Of a stretch of 64,000 nt of DNA, positions 13,906 to 25,394 are shown piece by piece. This stretch comes from Dipylidium caninum. Taxonomy: Eukaryota; Platyhelminthes; Cestoda; Cyclophyllidea; Dipylidiidae. How positions within the stretch are numbered: position 1 is the first letter of the stretch; every line of letters starts with the position of its first letter. The DNA is taken from contig QEYB01001132.1 of NCBI GenBank assembly GCA_017562135.1, positions 62,001 to 126,000 on the forward strand. Reading direction: 5' to 3'. Below the pieces are notes generated by a model. That model worked only from the letters and a program-made list of their open reading frames with translations, did not search any database and was not told the DNA's origin. A program made the position numbers and the translations under genes.

Positions 13906-16900
13906 CTATCGACTGCCGGTTAGTTCCGCGAAACAGGCGTCACAGACACGAAGCGGATCTTTCGAAGCTGACGTGGCAGTCTTCTTAGACGAGCACGCTT
14001 GGCAGAACACATTTCCACAATGGCGACAGTGGTGCTAAAGTGGAGAGAGGTTGAAGGTGAGAAAAAAATTGATGGTCTAAACTAAATTTCGTTGGTCACA
14101 CAAATCAACCAAGATGTGTCGATGTGTTCATAAAAAAACGCTCTGTTAGTCCACGAGTCGGACAAGGGAGACGGTTGTCAGTACGCACAGTTGACGATGT
14201 CTAAGGAATGACCTAAGGGATCCACAGCCACACGACATCTCAACACCCCCAACTCCTTAAGTGACACATCATAGAGCAACGATTGGTAAATTTTCAGGCT
14301 GCAGTGCAGTCTAGCAGTATCAACGGAAGGGTTGGCCTCTGGGAGGCGTCATTAATGCCTGAGTAGGAAAAGATCACAAGGAGTCCGTATACGTCCGGTC
14401 CCAAGCTACCTGATGAGGCGTACCACCCCCGCCTGTGATGGTTCATGGACTGTTTTGCCCTTATGGAGGAGAGAGAGAATACGATGGGTGGCGAGTTAAA
14501 ACAATAGGCACCTTGCGAACACTGATGGAGAACTCCTTTTGACAATTGGAGCAGGATTGGGCGGATTCATCCGAGACCCATTGACGATTGGTCAACCGTT
14601 CGTGGGTGATCTGGATAGGGGTAATTAAAGGAAAAAAGAAAAAAAATCAACAGAATTCCCCTACGAGAGGATACTTCAACTTTTGGAGGCGTTGCTCCAC
14701 CTTACTTCACCTGCAGGGCTTGATTCTGTCGACCTAGATCAAGAACAATGCGTTGAAGTCCCTCCAACTCCTGGTGCGAGGTCTGCAATGCCGTCTCGAG
14801 TTGCCTCGACTTATTCTGACTGTCTATAATCTGATCCATTAGCGCCTGATGCTCTGCGAGTGTAGAATTCAGTTTAGACTCAAGGTCGGCGACAATGCTG
14901 TCGTGATTTTCCAATTTAGTGCGCTGTGATGCGATTATTCCGTCCATTTCGGTTAGTTTCTGGTTCAACATCCTCTCGGAGCTCATCACAGCGGTGAGTT
15001 GAGACTTGATCTCAGACTAAACAGAGGGAGTGAGAAAAGACGTCACCATCCTTTCTCTCACCACGATGTCTTCCCCTTTTCCCACACAATCAGCTATAGC
15101 AGCAACAAACTCGCAGATCTTCTGTTCACGTCCTGAAGATGTCAACTTCTCAAAATTGCGTCGGGTTCACGGGTCATGCCTCTAAAAAAAGTCTCCTTCG
15201 CGTGTCTTTCCATGCCACGCCTTAATACGTCGGCTATCCCGCTTGTCAAGGATGTGACAGGCAGGCAGGCCCAGGCACATTGTAGAGCGAATTGAATGTA
15301 CACAGAGATGACAGCCCATTTGCATCATAGGGTTCGGAAAAGGGGACCACCACGCTCAACATCATCATGAATGTTAGGCCCCGGAAGGGATGCTTGTTAG
15401 ACGATGCGCACTGTGTAGAGAGTAGATACATGTCAATCCCTCAGGTAGACGTAACTTAGCTTATATTTATAAAATAAAACTTTTTGAGGGTCAGAATCTG
15501 TGGGCTAGGTGTGGAGCCTCTGTGATGAGTTGACAGCTCCCAGGCTGACGACACAGAACAACAAGTATCATGGTGATGTGCATTTGGATCGTCCGATGCT
15601 TAAGTTATCCCTGCGACCTACAATATTTGAAATTGATTGGAGCGAAAGGGGAAGGAGAGGATATCCTCCTGGAGAAAAACACAAGAGACGCTAATTTGAT
15701 AGGCATTGAAACGGTGGTATCACGAATAGACTAATCTAGATAAAGACGAGGCTGGCGGTGGAGGGAACAAACTTGATTGGCGCATGGGTGATGGCGCAGC
15801 GTCAATAATCATTTTCTATCGCTTTGTTAGGTGTTTTGACAAACCTATGCCTCCAAATCGTTTGGCGGGACAATTACGAGTTATTGCGTCAAATTGTCAT
15901 GTCAATCATTGTGAGATAGGCTCAAGTCGATGCACTTACAGACGATCCGGTGTTCTGAAGTCTGAGGAAGTGGTTGCTCCAACGGGTCGAAAAGTTCTAA
16001 TGCGATCCACAGAGCTCATCGGAAATGGGGGTTTGACATTTAAGAAAAGTGGCAATTCAATCCGGCAATTCACTCAAGTAATTAGAACTTCAAGGAAGTG
16101 GAACAGTAAACGGTTGTCCCAATTGGTTAAGTTTTGTGGTCTCGGAAATTACCAGTCATTTGGAAGTAGGGGGAGGAGGAGGACGAGTTTGACAATTTAA
16201 AAGTCCTACTTACCAATTCCACGTTCAATTTGGCATTCAATTCACTCAATAAGCTATTCTCCGAGGTTAGGCCAGTCAGATGCCCTTTCAATTGTTGGCA
16301 CTCAACAAATTTGACTTCGACATCATTCACCAGTGCATTTACCTTTTCTTCCAAAGTCTACGAGGACAAAGATATGGCGAGTATAACAACGACTGATGCT
16401 ACACAATCAAGGACTGGGACGAACAGACGCACCGCAATTGTGGCGTACTTTTGCTTTATGATACCTTCCGCCTCAGTAAGAGAGGCCTTCAAAGCCTTCT
16501 CGTTGTTTCGCAATGTCTCGACGGCGGCTTCTTTCTCTTCAATCTCTTTCACCTTACTTCGGAGATCTGACGAGAGAACATGCATCTGGAAAAGTGAAAA
16601 AAAGGGAAAAATGAATTCTCTCCTAAATTGTACTTATTGTGTATCAGTTAATGATGATACCTTTTCCACAAGATCCCTCTTCCCCGCCTTCAGGTGGTTC
16701 GCGGTAATCTGTGACTCTTCAAACTTTCTCAGCAATGAGTCTACCTCCTTTCTAAGTTCGAGAATTTGGCACTCCGAGGAGACTTTCGCCTAAAGGTGAT
16801 GAGGAGGAATTGCCAAAGCCTACCGAATAATTGATTAGGCGAAACACTTCAGGCAATGGAGGAGGCATTGACATCACAATGATGATAATATGCGGTCAGT

Positions 16901-19900
16901 GATAGGGAAATGTATGCTCACTTGAAGAGACAGACGCAATCAAGACGCATCACGAGAATCGGAATGCACTTTCAGAGGTTGAGAAGGAAAGAGTGAGGAG
17001 GGAGGATGGCGAGGTGGGGAGGAGATGAGGATGAAGGGATGTTGAGGTGGAGAGAAGAAGGAGGGAGAATTGGCTAGTGTTATTTTCCTATTTTTCTCGA
17101 TATGCCATCTAGGCACAGTCTGTGAAGGTCATCCTAATCATTACATTTGACTGTGAAGCGTGAAAAACAGAATTTCATGAGAAAAATGGTAACCACGCCA
17201 TTTCACACACGCAAAAAGATGTAGAGTGCCTAGTGGAGTATAGATATGCGCTTTTTACAGAAAAAAGCCACCAACAATACGCACGTGCGCATGAAGCCAA
17301 AATGAGCAATCCAACGCCCCCCCCTCCCCCTTCAATCGCGACCCACCCACCTCATTCCGCTTCTCTTTTCGCCACCCCCGCAACCGTGAAAGTCGAGAAA
17401 GGAAGAGAACATCTCCGAGATCGCAAATTAAGATAAGATCAACACCAATGGGTTACGTCTGCTGTGATAGTGAGGAGATCGGCAAGCCATCAAGAAGAAC
17501 TGCCAACCAAAAAAATGCCCCCAAAACTAAAGACACATCATTACCCCTTCTCATTATGTCAAATGTCCACTATTACGGAGAGTAAACAATTCACCGACAC
17601 AACCCTACCTCCGCCGGCAGAGTGCTCTCACGCACACCCGCATTATAATGCAGATGCCCTGGCGTGTTTATTCTGGATAACGGTAGATAGTAGTAGTATT
17701 TTTTTATTTTTTTATTTTTTTATTGGTGTTTCGTGATGTGGACTTTGTTAATTACCCCATTTGGACTGGGTGGAGTGGAGAAAGGGGATAATAGACAGGG
17801 GAGAGAGAGGAGTAGGAGCGGTAAAAGGAACGCAGACTCGTGCATCGGCTCTCATCACCACCCACCCCCTCGCCGTGCCGCTTTCTCCCTCCTCCTCCTC
17901 TCACTTTATTTCCGTCTAATTAGTACACAACAGTCCTCTACCCACACACGTACACGTAGTATATATTGTGGCGCGGCTACACAGTCCACTTCGATACACC
18001 AAATAAGAAGGTGGCTTGTTTCAGATGCAGCTTTTACCTTAAAATTCTACTTCTTCTACTCACAATACCACTTCCTTTCAGTCTGAGCGCCTTGACAATG
18101 TCATAATCATGGAATAATGCACATTTTAAGACTGGCTTTGAGATCTAAAACACCAAAGTAAGCTCGGAGAGGTCAGCCACCTTAAGTAGGAGGTAGAATA
18201 GTTTTTTGGAGGGGAGATACTTATCACTACTCCATGCAGCCATGAGAGAAAACTCAAATTAGAGTGTACAAATTTTCCTTTCAGCGTGGAAGACAGAAGG
18301 GCAAAGTGAAGGTCAACTCGGCAATAACCGACGATAATCTAAATGGTGCAAACATGGAAGTGCACCTTCTCACACGAGCATATTTCAGCCAAAATTAAAG
18401 CGAATCAAACAAACAAGTCGACAAAAAGTCCTATTATCTCCTCCCTTCATCAAGGGAGCCACCTTTGTCCACTCAATTCTTGGATTGGCAACTAATTGAT
18501 TGCGGATCCTAGACAGAAATGTAAATCCAAAATTTCTGCGACAAATATTACTTTATTCAAATAGCTCCTGCCACTTTGTGTCCACCACCATTTGTGCCAT
18601 CAATCAGGCTGTGTCATAATTTCGCGTCCGTGAAAAAGTTCCGATCTTTGCTACCAAAAAACTGAATCACGAGCGATTCTGCATCATCACCACCATCACC
18701 ATCACTGAAACTTTTATCACTTGAAGACTTCTCCATGAAACGACGAAATAACTGGCGATGTAAAGGCGCACGGTCAGGAGGGCTACATGACGGATGGGAC
18801 CGCACATCCCACACCATAGCCAAGGCCTTCTGGCGAGTCGCTAAAAATCTGTCAGGATTTGCATTATCAGCGTGGACAACATCGCCCTTACGACGATCTG
18901 ACACTTCGGGCTGCTTTGCTTGAATCGTAGCACTCAGTTTGGCGACTTGTTAAACGCACACGTTTAATTGGATCCTCGGGTTGTTTGGTAAAAGTTCAAA
19001 AGGGCAAAATTTCTCTTATAAACCCCGCTAGACTGAGAACATAATCCATCCCGGTGGTCGCCGCTTTCCATGCCGCCTGGGCTGCTTCATCTGGCAGCCT
19101 CCACGATCTCTTCCGATCAACGGTCTTCTCAACTAGCCGCCTTTCGACACCGGTAAGGAGTTCTTTTCAGAAATGGATCAACCTCCTTGCGTCTAAGATG
19201 CGAATCGCAGATGCTACTGCCTTGCTCCAAAGGAATTTCCTTTCGCTAATCACGAGGCCAAAGGTTGGCCGCGTTTCTTGACGTAGCCAAGCTTTTAACC
19301 TTTGCCTTTCAATGCATATATGCGATGCACTGAGTTTCTCTGCGACATCACTTGTTGTGCTCCCGAGGCTCCGAGTCGAAAATGGTCCTATCGAAGCGGC
19401 TCTCATCGGCTCCAACTGGACCACAGCGAGACCGTTGAGCACTTACAGTGAAAAATCACCACAGCTCAATCTGGCAAACCACTTTTGACACCGCCTTTCT
19501 TTCAAGGCTTCATTCCCATCTACACAACATCACTTCTCGTATACTGGCGATGCGTTCTTGGCTTTTCGACAATACAATAAAGCAGGTCCAAAGTGTGCGT
19601 CTTCTTCTTCCGTTTTTTAATCGGGATACCAACAGCAAAACTACAGAACTAAACGATATGATTTTCCTACTAAATCAAAAGTAGAAGTACAAACTATAAG
19701 AAAAGATAGAGACTAGGTACTTTGAACACGTTCACAAAACGAGAGAAAGTGTAGAATCCATCTGTCGACAAAATCCGCAATCACTTAGTTACCAATCCAA
19801 CAACTTAGACAAAATATATCTTACAGAAAAGTAAATTTAGTGAAAAAAATTATCGAGGCTTTACTACAAAGTGTTCCACGCAGTTCAGGAAAAAAATACC

Positions 19901-20958
19901 ACACTCTCACAATAATAATATTAAGGTTTCACCTTCTCTTCTTCTAAACGCCACATCATCAATTCATTTGTCTGCTTTTGTGGTGCATCTCCCTACAAAA
20001 GTAGGCAAAAGATGCATCCGAAATGTTTTACTAACTTTATTTAAGTATATAGGAAGTAGTACCTTCGTAGAAGTATCGCAAGACTCATTTCGCGTTGTTT
20101 GCGAGTCTTCCGTCAAATCCTTTACACCGAAATGCAAATAACAAAGTAATCTCGAAATCTTACCTTGACGCCCCTTTTAACCTCAGCGAATTCCTCATTA
20201 TCCGAGCCTAATACCCGCTCCAGTTGCGACTGAACTTCGATGAGGTGTGACTCCTGCAGAGGTCAAAGCAATAGGAATTTAATGAACCTTTGGAGTGGCC
20301 AATCAAGACAGATCCCAACAAGACAAACGTACAGACTGCTGTTTCAGCCGTTCTAATTCCCCTAGGGCAGAATCGCGCTCGGCGATAAGCTGAAAGTGAA
20401 CATCTGGTATAATTACCGAAAATGAGTAGCTCCGATTTAATGGCATACGATTATTTCTGTACACATTACATCAATTTGAAAAAACAAACCTGAGAAATCA
20501 AAGCATTATTTTCGGCTTTTCCTTCCGCTTGCTCCTTCAAAAATATTTGTAATTGGGACTTGAGATTACTAATAAATTAAGTGATTGAGTTTAAACTAAT
20601 CATATATACTAACCCATCGGGTATTGATTCAGAATCTAATGTGTCGGATATGAGAGATAAAATAAGATTTTCCTAGAGAAAAAGAGAATTGCGGGTAGAT
20701 GATAAATTAATCCTACCAACACGGCTGCCTTTGAGTCCACTGTATCATCATCTTGACTTATGACGAGATTATCAAAGTCATCACTAAGTCCGCTGACTAA
20801 GAAGGAGAATCAATGACGGGTTGGAAAGGTACCTTCATTGTGTAGTTGGTTATTATTATGCTTTGCCTCAAAATGCTTCCGAAGAGTCACTTCAGAATCA
20901 AAATTAAATAAGCATTCGGGACATAGGTAACCCTCAACTATACCACTCATGTCATAAT
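13906..20958 (-). CDS. EEA1: Early endosome antigen 1 homologue: C2H2 finger, coiled coil, FYVE
   Basis: A tether on early endosomes: the family binds Rab5 and PI3P and captures vesicles. Exons in reading order (minus): 20833-20958 (ATG 20950), 20717-20796, 20614-20672, 20490-20568, 20333-20389, 20164-20253, 20063-20119, 19933-19992, 16661-16789, 16433-16585, 16214-16357, 14711-15016, 14512-14610, 13906-14034. Every join keeps phase. The N-terminus has a C2H2 finger (GYLCPECLFNFDSE and KHFEAKH) like that of EEA1 and rabenosyn. The middle is heptad-rich. The segment before the FYVE domain (LGRQNQALQITHERLTNRQW) aligns without gaps to vertebrate EEA1. The FYVE domain shows RKHHCRHCGNVFC and RVCDACF near the C-terminus. 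The exons found give about 519 aa against about 1,400 in vertebrates, so exons may be missing in the 16790-19932 gap. An acceptor lies 8 nt before the ATG. Confidence 0.92.
16790..19932. other. Large EEA1 intron, or unresolved exons
   Basis: No coiled-coil exon was found here, and the flanking EEA1 exons join in phase across it. 17699-17723 is T/A-rich low-complexity sequence. Between 18614 and 19500 both strands carry open stretches with a protein-like composition: minus 19167-19442 includes ERQRLKAWLRQE, and minus 18614-18904 includes ATRQKALAMVW. I could not match these to a family. They may be exons of a nested gene, a mobile-element remnant or chance. Confidence 0.4.
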
Positions 20959-21341
20959 CTGAAAAGAGAATAGTTGGAAATGCTATCTAGGGCAAAGTCC
21001 TGGTGAAAACAAATAACGAAGTTCAAACTTCTGTATACGTAAAGGTAAAGGCATGAAATCTGCAGTCTCAAATTTTTTAAAAGTCTACAAGAAAAGTCTT
21101 AGTGTACCCACAAATTCAACCGCGCTGATAATAATCTATTCGTCTTGAACATTCATCCAACATGCCATCAATACATAATATAAAACAGTGTTGAAAAAAC
21201 AGGCTTAAATAGACTTGAAAAACAATAAACTGTTAGATTAACATTTATTCGTCGTCGGGTAGTAATAAATAAATACAAAAACCAATAGTCTATAATAACA
21301 AATATTCACCTTAACGAAATTAGTCCTAAATAAATAGCATG

Positions 21342-21542
21342 TCACGATGTTTGAGGCTTCGAAGAAAGACTAAGAAGGAAAACAAGATTTCGCTGAAGAA
21401 CCATTTGATAGGATGCAGCATCCACAAAGTCACCAGTGGCAAGCTTGTTGTAGATTACATCCAAAAGAAGATCATTTTCGTCCATGATTCGCTCAATAGT
21501 GAATTTAGTTGGCGCCTCACCAGTCCCAATTATCCACGACAT
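21342..21542 (-). CDS. SS18L2: SS18L2-like SNH-domain protein, 66 aa
   Basis: A single-exon frame that matches the N-terminal SNH (SSXT) domain of SS18 and SS18L2. TIERIMDENDLLLDVI corresponds to the family's TIQRLLEENDQLI, and YQMVLQRNLVFL to YQHVLHRNLIYL. SS18 uses this domain to contact BRM/BRG1 in BAF chromatin-remodelling complexes. The 66 aa compare with 77 in human SS18L2, and as there no Gln/Pro/Gly/Tyr-rich activation domain follows. An acceptor-like TTTTAG ends 3 nt before the ATG, so a trans-spliced leader is plausible. The gene lies 380 bp upstream of the EEA1 start on the same strand. Function is inferred from the family alone. Confidence 0.85.
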   Translation of the reverse strand: MSWIIGTGEAPTKFTIERIMDENDLLLDVIYNKLATGDFVDAASYQMVLQRNLVFLLSLSSKPQTS

Positions 21543-23278
21543 ATTCTAAAACGGAGCCGATAGTTCAACGAAAATAGCACGAAAAGCTAGCAAATTTCAA
21601 CAACTCAGAGAAAGTAGGCACATTTGCATATGAACCCTCTGTTAGGTAAAATGGATGAAGTTCAGACAAAATGGAATGAAGAAGCAGGATAAGGATCACG
21701 ATCATTTAATGGGCTAAATCAAAAAGAAACCAGCATTTCGCATATAATTAAAGGCCGTGAGATTATTTTATTAAAAGAAACTTGAAATAGACATTTTATC
21801 AATGAATACAGACGAAATAGCGATGTGATCAGTCACATCCGATATGCACACAAACTCCAGACATGCCCACCACTACGAAATCAAGGTATGTAACAAATGC
21901 TGTATGTAAAGGACAATTGAATCTCACAGATAAAAACACGCCAAAAGTTTAACTTCAACACAAATCTTAATAACGAATTTTTTTTAATTTAGAGACTTAA
22001 TTCATGTTGCTTGGCATGTTGATGTAAGATAACGCGCCGGTACTCGTCGACGTAGAATAAACATATTTTTACAGGCGCTCTAGTGCATTCCGGACCTCTT
22101 CTTCCATTATTAATGTATTTTATTTTCGTTGAGCTTTGCTTCTCAATTTAAAACGTTTTACCCACAAGTAAAGCACACGTGTGACTAGATATCAGTGGGA
22201 AGTGAATAGTTCAACAGGGCGGCTATGAACTGAAAGACCATATGGAGGCATGTTTAAGGGCTATTTGTCGAAAGGAAATGACGTCGCACAACCTTGCGTA
22301 CTTATAACGACATGGTATTGGACTCAGTGTCATCATAATAGATAAAGTTATAATCCCATGGGAACTTGAAGGTCTTCTACCCCTATACACTGAATATCCA
22401 AGTGCACTACACCAAAGTATGCTTAGCGCCTCATTAGATAGTTTAAAATAAGTACCGTGAAGGAAATAGTAAATAATGCTTCACAAATATCTTTGGGTGT
22501 TTAAAATGGATGTAGGCACCAAGACGCGCGCCGAAAGATGAGAGGGTGACGCACACTAGTCGTGGATGACAACGCAGATTGTTTTAATGCAGTTCTGGAT
22601 AATGAAAGTTAGCATGTCATTCTCATAAGCAGTCTTTCCTTATGCCACTTTCCTAACCTCCGGGAGTAAACGCGAAGCTGTAATTAGCATTTAAAATTTA
22701 CAGCGTGAGCATATTTACGTATATATCTCTTTTTGTGGAGTCGTAATGCGCTTGTTGGTACATTTTTCATTGTTTAGAGCCGCTTTGGAGTAAAATTATA
22801 GGGTTCACATGAGACTTAGACTGGGTTTACGCTCAATTTCACGAAAATATTTCTCGTGAGGCAACAAACGCCGGATATTGAAAACGTTTTACAGTCAGAT
22901 ATCCCTTTTAACAATACTACCATTGCGACGCACAGTAGAAGATCATGTTTGAAAACAGAAGCCGAATATGGAAATGGCAACATTTTATGCGCCTATGGAA
23001 AATCTCTTTTTCGGCCTTCATATTAGCCAAACAGGGCCTTAACTGAGTTAATTTATTTCCCATTATGACATTTGCAAGTACACAGAATTGAGTTTCCCCA
23101 ACCACTTTGGTAAGAGATATGACTAATTCAGGACTTCATCAGACTAATAACTAAGATCAGAAGGATTGAATTTTCCTGAAATGATTGGTACGAATTGTAG
23201 AGTTAACCTTTTATAAAACCACGATATGATTGGCTATGGAGTCGGGGTTAGGTCGTCTTGTGCGTAGTTGCGTCGCTA
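21543..23278. other. Intergenic, AT-rich
   Basis: Short frames only and no domain or RNA gene that I can support. It separates two divergently transcribed genes (SS18L2-like to the left, TEX261 to the right), so it probably contains both promoters. Confidence 0.5.
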
Positions 23279-23933
23279 ATGGTGGGTTCTAACATTTCTT
23301 CTAACAGACAACTAGATATCTGTACTTCACCTTTTCTCATATACAACGTTAATAGTTTACGGGATTGCACTTCTATTCTGCATTACAATCGGACTATTTT
23401 ACTTGGCTGAATTGGTAGAAGAATATACTGTCACGACTGGGAAAATTATTCGGTATTCTTTGTACACCACCATTATCCTCCAGTTTACATTTCCCTTCCT
23501 TGATGACTTATCTTTTCTCTTGACGATCACCGGCATTGTGGCACACATTTCATACTTACAACTACTTGCCACATTTCCTGCATTTAACTTCAACTCATAT
23601 TGTTTCATTCGAAACTGTATTTTCTTTGTAATCCACCACGTTGTCGCTTTTACATCAGAGTCGTTATACACTAAGGATGCTACTTTTATTCTCACTTATT
23701 TCACCTTCTTCGTATGGATGGTGCCTTTCATGTTTCTGCTCTCTCTATCAGCCAATGACGATACCCTGCCTCAAACTGTAGACTTCGTCCACTACCAAGA
23801 AATGAGGCCTCTGCTTAGTGGAAGCGATGATTTCGTCTCAAATTTCCTGAGGGGCAAACGCCGCAGTCTTTACACTTTGCTTTCACATCTTCGAGACCAG
23901 TTTCCAGATTTTCGTTCAAAAAAACTCTACTAG
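23279..23933 (+). CDS. TEX261: TEX261 / Svp26 family ER-Golgi membrane protein, about 206 aa
   Basis: A multi-pass membrane protein; the yeast homologue Svp26 is a COPII cargo adaptor for type II membrane proteins. The main exon is 23316-23933. It carries family signatures LAELVEEYTV (human LAELIEEYTV) and, further on, YFTFFVWMVPFMFLLSLSA (human YFTFCLWIIPFAFFVSLSA), with hydrophobic segments between them. The length is close to the 196 aa of the human protein. The start is unusual. The exon opens with ATA TCT after an acceptor, and a genomic ATG (23279-23281) directly precedes a GTGGGT donor, giving a 34-nt intron (23282-23315) that splits the start codon from the rest. Alternatively a trans-spliced leader ending in AUG could supply the start. 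An AATAAA lies at about 24391. Confidence 0.93.
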
Positions 23934-25394
23934 TGAAATAGTTTATGTATCAGCTATGAAAAAATTGAAACTGGCCTTTGTTAGGCCCGTTTGTTTTTTT
24001 TTGAACCCCTACTTATTGTTACAGATGTTGCCCGCCTTCAATATCTGCATACAGTTACTCGTTTTTCTAAATCTACTTGAAATATATCAGGTCTATTATT
24101 GATAACTTGTGCTTATTCTTACCACGATCCAACTGACGCATGTCCGTTTTCATTGGGACTAACCGAAATTTTTTCGTGATACGAATGTTTATGGCTACAA
24201 GTGTTTTCTTACCAGCTATGTGCGAAATGTAACCAGGCCAGTTGTCCTCCAGTATCAGTCGTGTTATTTTGATTAATTTACTATTCCCCTTAAAAAAGAA
24301 CAAGCGCATTCCGGTTGTCTTGTTTATCTAATTCTATGCTAAACGGATATTACTTCATGACATCCCTTTCAGATATATAATGAAATTAATAAAACCTTAG
24401 CTCTATGGTCACTTCGTTTCGTGTAAATTTTGAAGTATTCCACGATTGTGCTACACTTAGCAACTTTCTTAAAGGTCACCGTAGATTATCATGATTTATA
24501 TCTGATCAAGGATGTTATGACGAACAAAACTATCTTGCCGACTTGCCACCATTCGGTACTTGAGAGCCCTGTATCGGGATAATCGGGTCAAAATTGATTT
24601 GATTTATCATGGATAGCACATGTGCGGTAGTTTGATATGTTAAGACTAAATGTTGCGGTTATAGTGAAGTCGACAAAACTGCCCTCGCATAATTGTGTTC
24701 GTATTACGAAAATCCATTGGATTTTTGCACTACTTGACTTCTGTTCATTGTTTTATTTGACTATTTCTTGGTCACTGTCTTTCAGCATGCTCTCTTCACG
24801 CTAAGGACCACCTAACCCGCTCGCAGACAAGTCACCATGTTTTTTGGAAAACTAGTAGGACCTGCACTGCATCAAGCTCATCTTACCCATTTAGCAAATT
24901 TAGTTTCATTTCATGGAAGGTGTAATTGGAGATCGAAAAACTCCAAGTTTTGATTACCATAACCGAATAGCACAATGATATGTAGCTGCCAAAATAGGGT
25001 TCAATTGTGACATTTCTTCTCCATTCTGAAAACTGCCATCCAAAAAGCAGTAGAACGCTGTAGAGGCAAATAAATCCAATTTTTGAGCACGGCGTGGTTT
25101 GGCTCTCAATATCTACCTTTGATATGGTAAGTCAACTCCATAGGATTCGTTGGTTCCCCGATGTTCCATTTCTATTTTCCTGAAATCAGCGTTCCTGCTC
25201 ATTCGTTTTTTTCATTTGAAGATGTAAGTAAATAGTACATCTCTCTGGACTTAGCCAATGATATGGCACTGTAATCACTAATATTTTACCTTTGATTAGT
25301 TCATCCGTCAATTCCACTTTGGTTTATAATTCAAAATAGTGATAAGCACCATAACCAAACATAAACTTATTAATAAACATAATCTAGTGTATTA
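23934..25394. other. Intergenic, tail to tail
   Basis: 3' flanks of TEX261 (+) and the CSPP1-like gene (-). I see no gene, repeat array or RNA here. Confidence 0.5.

Noticed and set aside
15784..16793. Long plus-strand frames
   Set aside because: Antisense shadows of EEA1 coiled-coil exons or intron; the minus strand carries the conserved exons.
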